Assembly (NCBI GenBank): GCA_902788175.1
Contig: CADAJF010000009.1
Location: 1 to 64,000 of the forward strand
DNA: 64,000 bases
Source of the DNA: an uncultured Bacteroidia bacterium
GTDB taxonomy: Bacteria > Bacteroidota > Bacteroidia > Bacteroidales > UBA932
Direction of reading: 5' to 3'
Below, one piece after another: positions 57,202-64,000 of the stretch. The notes below the pieces were generated by a model. It searched no databases and was not told where the DNA came from. It saw nothing but the letters and a program-made list of their open reading frames with translations. Numbering within the stretch: the stretch's first letter is position 1; each line of letters opens with the position of its first letter. The translations under genes were made by a program, and so were the position numbers.

Positions 57202-59524
57202 GTTCCACCACGGTGGATTCCTTGTCGGGGGAGAGGGACACGCGAAGTAGGCGGGGCTGCTCCTGCGGGCTGCCTTTTGCGCGGGCAACCAGGATACGGT
57301 CTCCTATAATAAACTCAGAGACAGGGTCTTCCACGTAGCGCATGACAGCCCGCTTCAGCGGCCGGGCGCCGTAGTAAGGGTCGTAGCCTGCATCGGCGAT
57401 AAAACGCTTGGCGGAGGGGGTGATGCTTAGCTTGTAACCGGCTTCCAGCGCGCGCTCACGCAGGTCTTTGAGTTCTATGTCTATGATGGCCTCTATGCTC
57501 TCGCGGCTAAGTGCGTTGAAATATACCTGGTCATCCACGCGGTTGATAAACTCCGGCGGGAAAGCCTTCTTCACGGCCTTTTCCACTACGCCGCGGCGGT
57601 CTGTCTCCACGTTCTTTCCGGCGGTGGCAAAGCCGATACCGCTGCCGTACTGCTCCATCTCGCGGCTTCCCACGTTGGAGGTCATGATGACGATGGTGTT
57701 CTTGAAATCCACCGTACGGCCGTTGCTGTCCGTGAGCCGTCCCTCGTCCATCACCTGCAGCAGGAGGTTGAAAATGTCCGGGTGGGCTTTCTCTATCTCG
57801 TCCAGGAGCACCACGCAGTAGGGTTTGCGGCGCACGCGCTCGCTGAGCTGGCCGCCCTCCTCATAGCCCACATAGCCGGGAGGCGCGCCAATCAGGCGGG
57901 ACACGCTGAACTTTTCCATGTACTCGCTCATGTCCAGGCGCACCAGGTTGTCCTCGCTGTCAAAAAGGTACTCTGCCAGCGACCTTGCCAGCTGCGTTTT
58001 ACCCACACCCGTGGGGCCGAAAAAGAGGAAGGTGCCGATAGGCCTGTGCGGGTCCTTGAGCCCCGCGCGGTTGCGCTGGATGGCCCGGACCACCTTTTCA
58101 ATAGCCTCGTCCTGCCCTATGATGCGCTGCTGGAGGCGTGCGCGCATCTTGACCAGGCGGTTGCCTTCCGACTCGGCCACTTTGTTCACGGGGATGCCGG
58201 TCATTTTGGAGACGATGGAAGCGATGTCCTCTGCCTCTACCTCCTTGGCGCGCCCTCTTTTCTTGGCCAGGGACAGGCGTACCATGGATCCTGCCTCGTC
58301 CAGGGCGTCGATGGCCTTGTCCGGGAGCGATTTGTCCGTGATGTAGCGGTCCGTGAGCCGCACGGCAGCTTCCACAGCCTCGTTTGTGTAGCCTATCCCG
58401 TGGAATTCCTCATACTTGGGCTGCAGCTGCTTGAGGATTTCGATGGACTGGGCCACGCTGGTGGGTTCTACCACAATTTTCTGGAACCTGCGGTCCAGGG
58501 CGCCGTCCTTTTCCACAATCTTGGTGAACTCGTCCAGGGTGGTGGCGCCTATGCACTGGAACTCCCCGCGGGCGAGGGCCGGCTTGAGCATATTGGCTGC
58601 GTCCAGGCTGCCGGATGCGCCGCCGGCACCCACGATGGTGTGGAACTCGTCAATGAAGAGGATGAGGTCCGGATTCTCCGAGGCCTCTTTGATAATGGCC
58701 TTGAGGCGTTTTTCGAAGTCTCCGCGGTATTTGGTGCCGGCCACCACCGAGGCAATGTCCAGCGACAGGATGCGCTTTTTCAGGAGGGCCGCCGAAATGT
58801 CCCCGGAAGCAATCCGCTGCGCAATGCCTTCCACAATGGCCGATTTCCCCACGCCGGGTTCGCCGATGAGCATGGGATTGTTCTTTTTCCGCCGTCCCAG
58901 GATCTGGATGACGCGGGCGATTTCCGTTTCGCGGCCTACCACCGGGTCCAGCTTGCCCTCACGGGCGGCGCGGGTAAGGTCATAGGCAAACTCCTCAATG
59001 TCCAGTTTTTTCTCTTCCGTGGGCTCCTGAGGGCCCTGCGAGGGCTGTTTGGAGGCTTCTTCGTCTTCCTTTTTGCCGGGACGGAGCAGCCCCTCGTCTT
59101 CCATGAAGGCCAGGAAGCGGCCGTAGTCCAGGCCGTGGTTGCGGAGGTACACCTGGCCGTAGCAGTCCGTGGTGCGGCAAAGGGCCAGCAGCAGGTGCTG
59201 GGGAGCGGCTGCTGCGCTGCGCAGGCGGCTGGCCTCCATGACGGTGATGCTCAGGACGTTCTGGGCCTGCCGGGAAAAGCTGATCTGCTCTATCTCCTCA
59301 TAGGGGATGGTTTCTCCGGTGAGGATGCGCTGGTCGATGAAAGCTTTTACATCGGCCGGTTCCACGCCCAGGCTCTGGAGCGCCTTGAACGCTGCGTTGT
59401 CCTCGTGGCGGATGATGCCCAGGAACAGATGGTCCGGGCCTATTCCGTAGCTGCCGGTGCGCATGGCTTCCTCCCGCGCGTATTTAATGACCTGGTTGAG
59501 GTCTTCGGTGACATGTAGTTGCAT
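57173..59524 (-). CDS. clpC: ATP-dependent Clp protease ATPase subunit, ClpC-type
   Basis: A 783-residue AAA+ unfoldase. Order of parts: Clp N-domain double repeat (about 1-145), short charged linker (about 146-175), D1 AAA with GEPGVGKSA and LILFIDEFHT, no long ClpB-type M-domain coiled coil, then D2 AAA with GPTGVGKTQ and CVVLLDEIEKAHPD. The stretch YGSGIGFATAG contains an IGF loop typical of ClpP-binding partners, which favours ClpC or ClpA over ClpB. It feeds unfolded proteins to ClpP; no clpP is in the window. Its end overlaps the convergent Lrp gene by 29 bases. Confidence 0.9.
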   Translation of the reverse strand: MQLHVTEDLNQVIKYAREEAMRTGSYGIGPDHLFLGIIRHEDNAAFKALQSLGVEPADVKAFIDQRILTGETIPYEEIEQISFSRQAQNVLSITVMEASRLRSAAAAPQHLLLALCRTTDCYGQVYLRNHGLDYGRFLAFMEDEGLLRPGKKEDEEASKQPSQGPQEPTEEKKLDIEEFAYDLTRAAREGKLDPVVGRETEIARVIQILGRRKKNNPMLIGEPGVGKSAIVEGIAQRIASGDISAALLKKRILSLDIASVVAGTKYRGDFEKRLKAIIKEASENPDLILFIDEFHTIVGAGGASGSLDAANMLKPALARGEFQCIGATTLDEFTKIVEKDGALDRRFQKIVVEPTSVAQSIEILKQLQPKYEEFHGIGYTNEAVEAAVRLTDRYITDKSLPDKAIDALDEAGSMVRLSLAKKRGRAKEVEAEDIASIVSKMTGIPVNKVAESEGNRLVKMRARLQQRIIGQDEAIEKVVRAIQRNRAGLKDPHRPIGTFLFFGPTGVGKTQLARSLAEYLFDSEDNLVRLDMSEYMEKFSVSRLIGAPPGYVGYEEGGQLSERVRRKPYCVVLLDEIEKAHPDIFNLLLQVMDEGRLTDSNGRTVDFKNTIVIMTSNVGSREMEQYGSGIGFATAGKNVETDRRGVVEKAVKKAFPPEFINRVDDQVYFNALSRESIEAIIDIELKDLRERALEAGYKLSITPSAKRFIADAGYDPYYGARPLKRAVMRYVEDPVSEFIIGDRILVARAKGSPQEQPRLLRVSLSPDKESTVVELIDKGRGCS

Positions 59525-59528
59525 GCCA

Positions 59529-59536
59529 CAAAAATA
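59529..59536 (-). promoter_or_regulatory. clpC promoter -7 box
   Basis: Minus-strand TATTTTTG fits TAnnTTTG and ends 4 bases before the clpC start codon, another ultra-short spacing. No clear -33 box. Confidence 0.45.
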
Positions 59537-59586
59537 AGCATTTTTGCCGACTTTTCGGGCATTGTTTTTGCAGGAATCGGCCTGCT

Positions 59587-60108
59587 ATGAAGAAAATATT
59601 GACCATCGCACTGCTCCTTTGCGGCCTTGCCGCCGGGGCACAAAGCCTTGAAGGCACTTTCACGCAGGCCAAGACGCTCAAGATTTCCGGCAAGGTCATC
59701 AAAAGCGAAGGGAGCATCACCTATACGGCTCCGGACCAGCTGGCCATGCTCTATACCAAACCGGACGGGGACTATTTCATCATCGACGGCCCTTACCTCA
59801 GGATGGACCTCAGGGGCGTATCGCTGGATGTGAATACGGAGAATAACAAAACCGTGAAGGCCCAGCGCAACGCCATCCTCTACAGCATCGCCGGCCGCTA
59901 TGAGGAAATTGCCGCAGAGATGGACGCGGACTGCACCGTCACTGCCGGCAGCGGCGGCGGCAAGCACGTGGTCATCAAAACCCGTAAAGTCCTGCCCAAG
60001 GGCTATTCCGGCATGGAGCTGGATTACAAGAAAAACGGCCAGCTGCGCAAGATGGTCCTGGAAGAATTCGGCGACATTTCCACAGAGTACATTTTGACAG
60101 TCAAATAG
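59587..60108 (+). CDS. LolA-like periplasmic lipoprotein carrier
   Basis: A 173-residue protein with a signal peptide (MKKILTIALLLCGLAAGAQS) and the LolA-type half-barrel pattern: LEGTFTQAKTLKIS, KSEGSITYTAPDQLAMLYT, GDYFIIDGPYLRMD, and a C-terminal GYSGMELDYKKNGQLRKMVLEEF. LolA ferries lipoproteins between membranes. This one is a little short and may be a LolA paralog with a more specific cargo. It stands alone between clpC (divergent) and gyrA. Confidence 0.8.
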   Translation: MKKILTIALLLCGLAAGAQSLEGTFTQAKTLKISGKVIKSEGSITYTAPDQLAMLYTKPDGDYFIIDGPYLRMDLRGVSLDVNTENNKTVKAQRNAILYSIAGRYEEIAAEMDADCTVTAGSGGGKHVVIKTRKVLPKGYSGMELDYKKNGQLRKMVLEEFGDISTEYILTVK

Positions 60109-60109
60109 C

Positions 60110-60139
60110 TTGAATTCCGGAATTTTTTGCTTATCTTTG
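60110..60139 (+). promoter_or_regulatory. gyrA promoter with palindromic spacer
   Basis: TTG (60110-60112), a 19-base spacer and TATCTTTG (60132-60139) match the consensus, 26 bases before ATG 60166. The spacer contains the perfect 12-bp palindrome AATTCCGGAATT (60113-60124), which could be an operator. Confidence 0.65.
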
Positions 60140-60165
60140 TATGATATTAGAAAGACAAGCAAACT

Positions 60166-62727
60166 ATGGATTTCAATGAAGAGAAGAACCTGCCCGAAGT
60201 ACCGCCCGGAAGCGGCTACGTAGAGCAGGTGGAGATAGACCACGAGATGCGCACCGCCTACATCGACTATTCCATGTCGGTGATTGTTTCCCGTGCGCTC
60301 CCGGATGCCCGTGACGGCCTCAAGCCGGTCCAGCGCCGCGTACTGTTCGGCATGGACAATATGGGCCTCAGCTATAGCGGTCAAACCAAGAAGAGCGCCC
60401 GTATCGTGGGTGAGGTGATGGGTAAGTTCCACCCCCACGGGGACGCCAGCGTATATGATGCCATGGTGCGCCTGGGCCAGGAATGGAACCAGCGCTATCC
60501 CATGGTCAAGGGCCAGGGTAACTTTGGCTCGGTGGACGGGGATTCTCCCGCCGCCATGCGTTACACGGAAGCCAAGCTCCAGAAGATGGCGGAAGACGTC
60601 CTGGGAGACATGGACAAGGACACCGTGGACATGACCCTGAACTTCGACGACACCCTCCAGGAGCCCACCGTCCTGCCCACCAAGGCCCCGCTGCTGCTGC
60701 TGAACGGCGCTTCGGGCATTGCCGTGGGTATGGCCACCAACATGGCGCCCCACAACCTGGGAGAGTGCTGCGACGCCATCTGCGCGTTCATCGACAACCC
60801 GGAAATCACCACGGAAGAACTGATGCTGCACATCAAGGGCCCGGATTTCCCCACCGGCGGTATCGTCATGGGCAAAACCGGCATCCGGGAGGCCTATGAA
60901 ACCGGTCGCGGGCGCGTGGTCATCCGCTCCAAGACAGAGATAGAAGTGGACGAGAAAGGCCGCGAAACCATCGTGGTCACGGAAATCCCCTACATGGTGA
61001 ACAAGCGGGAGATGATTGAAAAGATTGCCCAGCTCGCAGAGGACAAGAAAATCGAAGGCATCTCCTATATCAACGACGAAAGCTCCCGCGGCGAAACCCG
61101 CGTGGTCATCCGCCTCAAGCAGGGAACCAACTCCGGCGTGGTGCTGAACATGCTCTTCAAGTACAGCCCGCTCCAGTCCAGTTTCTCCTTCAACAACGTG
61201 GCGCTGGTCAAGGGCCGTCCCCGCATCCTGAGCCTCAAGGAAATCATCCGCGAGTTCGTGGATTTCCGCCATGAGGTAGTGGTCCGCCGCACCAAATTTG
61301 AGCTGGACAAAGCCCTCAAGCGCGCCCACATCCTGGAAGGTCTCTTAAAGGCTATGGACCTCATAGATGAGATTGTCCACATCATCCGCTATGAGGCCAA
61401 GAGCATAGACGAAGCCCGCCAGATGCTGGTGGACCGTTACCAGTTCACGGATGTCCAGGCCGCCGCCATCGTGGAAATGCGCCTGCGCCAGCTGGTAGGC
61501 TTGGAAAGGGAAAAGCTCCAGAACGAGTACGACGAACTCATGCGCTTCATCGAGCGCTGCAACCTGATCCTGGGCTCGGAAGAGGAACAGTTCAAGGTGG
61601 TGAAGGCAGAGACCCTGGAGCTCAAGGAGCGCTACGGGGACGCCCGCCGCACGGAAATCACCCTTTCGGAAGACGAATTCAACCCGGAGGACTTCTACGC
61701 CGACGAAGATCAAGTAATCACCATCTCCCACCTGGGCTATATCAAGCGCACCCCGCTCACGGAATTCCGCACCCAGAACCGCGGCGGCGTGGGCATGAAG
61801 GGCAGCGCCACCCGAGACGAAGACTTCATCGAGCACATCTACATAGCCAACACCCACAGCACTATGCTGCTGTTCACCCGGAAGGGCAAGTGCTACTGGC
61901 TCAAGGTCTATGAGATTCCGGAAGGCAACCGCACCTCCAAGGGCCGCGCCATCCAGAACATCCTCATGATAGACCCGGACGATGCAGTCCGCGCATACCT
62001 CAACGTCAAAACGCTCAAGGACGAAGACTTCATCAACAACAACTACATCATGATGGTCACCCGCCAGGGCGTGGTGAAGAAGACTTCCCTGGAAGCCTAT
62101 TCCCGTCCGCGCACCAATGGCGTGAACGCCATCAACATCCGCGAAGACGACGAACTCCTGGAGGCCGTCCTCACCAACGGCCGCTGCATCATCATGATTG
62201 CAGCCCACGGCGGAAGATGCGTAAAGTTCGATGAATCAGAGGCTCGCGCCATGGGCAGAACCTCTACCGGCGTTCGTGGCATCAATCTTGATAATGGGGA
62301 TTATGTGGTTGGAGTGGTTTGCCACAACCCGGAAGCGGAAGACGCCGCCCGCCGCCAGGTGCTGGCAGTCTCCGAGAATGGTTTCGGCAAACGCTCAGAC
62401 CCCAACGACTACCGTCAGACCGCACGTGGCGCCAAGGGTGTAAGAACCCTCAATGTCACGGAAAAGACCGGCAGCCTGGTGGCCATCAAGAATGTCACCG
62501 ACGAAGATGACCTGATGATCATCTGCCGCAGCGGAATGACCATCCGAATGCCTGTGGACACCATACGTGTCGCCGGACGTGCTACTCAGGGCGTGAAGCT
62601 CATCAATATCAGGGAAAAGGACGCTATTGCCGCCATTTCCGTAGTGGCCCACAGCGAGGACGAGGAGAGCCAGGCCGCAGAAGGAACGGAACTCGCAGAA
62701 GCACCTGCCCCGGAAAACCAAGAATAA
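60166..62727 (+). CDS. gyrA: DNA gyrase subunit A
   Basis: An 853-residue type-II topoisomerase subunit that cuts and rejoins DNA during negative supercoiling. The winged-helix part has [17 protein letters not shown], the quinolone region [19 protein letters not shown], and the catalytic tyrosine in [10 protein letters not shown] (about residue 127). The coiled tower follows (about 340-500) and the C-terminal six-bladed DNA-wrapping domain (from about 515), with the GyrA-box-like RTKGRA/QNRGGVG segments ([10 protein letters not shown]). At the E. coli Ser83 position this protein has Ala. The C-terminal tail is acidic. No frameshift or inserted element. Confidence 0.96.
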   Translation: MDFNEEKNLPEVPPGSGYVEQVEIDHEMRTAYIDYSMSVIVSRALPDARDGLKPVQRRVLFGMDNMGLSYSGQTKKSARIVGEVMGKFHPHGDASVYDAMVRLGQEWNQRYPMVKGQGNFGSVDGDSPAAMRYTEAKLQKMAEDVLGDMDKDTVDMTLNFDDTLQEPTVLPTKAPLLLLNGASGIAVGMATNMAPHNLGECCDAICAFIDNPEITTEELMLHIKGPDFPTGGIVMGKTGIREAYETGRGRVVIRSKTEIEVDEKGRETIVVTEIPYMVNKREMIEKIAQLAEDKKIEGISYINDESSRGETRVVIRLKQGTNSGVVLNMLFKYSPLQSSFSFNNVALVKGRPRILSLKEIIREFVDFRHEVVVRRTKFELDKALKRAHILEGLLKAMDLIDEIVHIIRYEAKSIDEARQMLVDRYQFTDVQAAAIVEMRLRQLVGLEREKLQNEYDELMRFIERCNLILGSEEEQFKVVKAETLELKERYGDARRTEITLSEDEFNPEDFYADEDQVITISHLGYIKRTPLTEFRTQNRGGVGMKGSATRDEDFIEHIYIANTHSTMLLFTRKGKCYWLKVYEIPEGNRTSKGRAIQNILMIDPDDAVRAYLNVKTLKDEDFINNNYIMMVTRQGVVKKTSLEAYSRPRTNGVNAINIREDDELLEAVLTNGRCIIMIAAHGGRCVKFDESEARAMGRTSTGVRGINLDNGDYVVGVVCHNPEAEDAARRQVLAVSENGFGKRSDPNDYRQTARGAKGVRTLNVTEKTGSLVAIKNVTDEDDLMIICRSGMTIRMPVDTIRVAGRATQGVKLINIREKDAIAAISVVAHSEDEESQAAEGTELAEAPAPENQE

Positions 62728-62748
62728 TTTCTAACCATTTTAATTAGT

Positions 62749-64000
62749 ATGAAAAAGCTTTTTTTCACCCTCGCACTCGTCTGCTCCCTGCAGCTGGCGT
62801 ATGCACAGAAGCCGGACGCTGACATGCAGAAGGCCGTTGACAAGGCCCTTGCCGCCACCCAGGATGCCAAGAAGGCTGCCAAATCCGGCACCTGGCTCAA
62901 CCTGGCCAAGGCTTACATGGCCGCCTACAACAATCCTGCAGCTTCCATCACGCCCGGTATCGACAAAGCTACCTTCAGCATGATGTTCAAGGAGAAGCCC
63001 GCTTCCGTAAGTACGGTGACCGTAGCCGGAGAAGAGTACGAGAAGATGGAATTCTCCCACCTGGATGTCTATTTCAACCAGGCCGGCATGCTTACCGTGG
63101 TGGATGTGACCAAGCCCTCCGTTCCCGGAGACATTCTGGGAGAGGCCGCCAAGGCCTATGCCAAGGCCTTTGAGCTGGGCGCCAAGGAGAAGGACGTCGC
63201 TCCCAAGCTCCAGGAAATCGTAGAGGCGTACTACAACGACGCTTTCACCGCTTATTCCCTGGGCAACATGGCCAAAGCCAGCGACCTCTTCAAGGGTGCC
63301 GCAGACTGGTCCATCGTCCCTCCCAGCCCGGAGCGCAACGATGACGCCGCTTACAACTGCGCCTTCACCGCCCTCGCCTCCAAGAACTACGACAGGGCAG
63401 AGGAATACTACAACAAGTGCCTCGCCAACAACTACACCTCGGAAGGCAACATCTTCGCCAACCTCTCGGAGTGCGCCCTTGCCAAGGCCGACACCCTCTC
63501 CGCCAAGAATTACCTGGCCACCGGTCTTACCGCCTATCCGGACAATGCTTCCATCCTCACCAGCCTCATCAACCTGTACCTCCAGACCAACGAGGATCCC
63601 AAGAAAATTGTGGAGCTCCTGGACGAGGCCAAGAAAGCCATGCCGGACAACGCTTCCCTCTACTATGTAGAAGGCAATATCCTGGCTGGTATCAGCGATT
63701 TTGACGCTGCAGAAGCCGCTTACAACCAGGCACTTAAGATCGATGATAAGTACGACATGGCCTACTACGGCATTGCCAACGTAGCCCTCAAGCGCGGTGA
63801 AGCCATCATCGCAGAGATGGATGCCCTGGATGTACGCGAGTACAGGAAATACGAAGAGCTCAGCGCCAAGCTCACAGAAACCTACAAGGGTGCCGTAGAG
63901 CCCTTCGAGAAGTGCTATGAGGTTAGCACCAACCCGGATGTGAAGGCTGCTGCTGCGGACTTCCTCAAGAGACTGAACTTCCAGCTTCGCGGCGTGGATT
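62749..64000 (+). CDS. Secreted TPR-repeat protein, 3' end outside window
   Basis: A frame open from ATG 62749 to the window edge (417 residues visible). Signal peptide MKKLFFTLALVCSLQLAYAQ, then helical repeats. Several fit the TPR pattern (NDDAAYNCAFTALASKNYDR, DNASLYYVEGNILAGISDFD, then AEAAYNQALKIDDKYDMAYY). No enzymatic motif is seen. It lies 21 bases after gyrA and may be read through from it. Likely a periplasmic or outer-membrane-associated scaffold; exact role unknown. Confidence 0.85.
   Translation, partial: MKKLFFTLALVCSLQLAYAQKPDADMQKAVDKALAATQDAKKAAKSGTWLNLAKAYMAAYNNPAASITPGIDKATFSMMFKEKPASVSTVTVAGEEYEKMEFSHLDVYFNQAGMLTVVDVTKPSVPGDILGEAAKAYAKAFELGAKEKDVAPKLQEIVEAYYNDAFTAYSLGNMAKASDLFKGAADWSIVPPSPERNDDAAYNCAFTALASKNYDRAEEYYNKCLANNYTSEGNIFANLSECALAKADTLSAKNYLATGLTAYPDNASILTSLINLYLQTNEDPKKIVELLDEAKKAMPDNASLYYVEGNILAGISDFDAAEAAYNQALKIDDKYDMAYYGIANVALKRGEAIIAEMDALDVREYRKYEELSAKLTETYKGAVEPFEKCYEVSTNPDVKAAAADFLKRLNFQLRGVD

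Noticed and set aside
57782-59518. Long plus-strand open frame opposite clpC
   Set aside because: Shadow of clpC; Gly/Val/His-rich translation without motifs.
59440-61329. Long minus-strand open frame across the LolA-like gene and gyrA
   Set aside because: It is antisense to two well-supported genes and crosses the gyrA promoter; no motif.

Overview
The window comes from a GC-rich member of the Bacteroidota, most likely order Bacteroidales. The evidence is repeated promoter boxes of the Bacteroidota type (TTTG, about 19-21 bases, TAnnTTTG), near absence of Shine-Dalgarno sites, and lineage-typical families: DUF4837, DUF4922, DUF6515, a BACON-domain lipoprotein, S46 and C69 peptidases, a fimbrillin-like protein and CCDC81-type HU proteins. 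Base composition by eye is richer in G+C than classical Bacteroides; I do not commit to a genus.

Layout. 1-13 kb: the 5' part of NADP-type glutamate dehydrogenase, a DASS dicarboxylate transporter with an outer-membrane barrel protein, a large MscS channel, two YtcJ-like amidohydrolases, a decayed stretch and a MATE exporter. 13-24 kb: phosphohexomutase, two M23 envelope peptidases, def-ruvX, dxr-rseP, a DUF4837 lipoprotein, a BACON lipoprotein with an M6 metalloprotease, then tRNA-Glu, rpsT and tRNA-Pro. 24-35 kb: tRNA-Asn, an HU/CCDC81 membrane protein carrying palindromic repeats inside its coding sequence, acyl-ACP thioesterase, Nudix hydrolase, a DUF4922-SpoIID protein lacking its C-terminus, murI, namZ, a Ser/Arg-rich DUF6515 protein, a C26 hydrolase lipoprotein, prfB and a GH29 fucosidase.

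35.6-43.3 kb is the accessory part and is visibly more AT-rich. It holds a HigBA-type toxin-antitoxin pair, then a block bracketed by imperfect 28-bp direct repeats. The block contains an unknown 122-residue protein, a 51-residue peptide gene, a fimbrillin-LRR lipoprotein, a Bacteroidales regulator-like protein, a second LRR lipoprotein, a transmembrane Ser/Thr kinase and a divergently encoded outer-membrane protein. This is the best candidate for an undescribed surface and signalling system.

43.3-64 kb returns to core functions: a Tat-exported Gfo/Idh oxidoreductase, pncA and pncB (NAD salvage), an acidic-residue-type S46 dipeptidyl peptidase with a C69 dipeptidase, a nucleoside phosphorylase, the metY-metX-thrA operon with a divergent Lrp-type regulator, clpC, a LolA-like carrier, gyrA, and a TPR protein cut by the window edge.

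Genes are tightly packed: many operon genes overlap by 4 bases (ATGA) and several convergent pairs overlap or abut. Several -7 boxes lie only 4-9 bases from the start codon, which suggests leaderless or ultra-short-leader mRNAs. All family calls are from reading the sequence; no database search was run.
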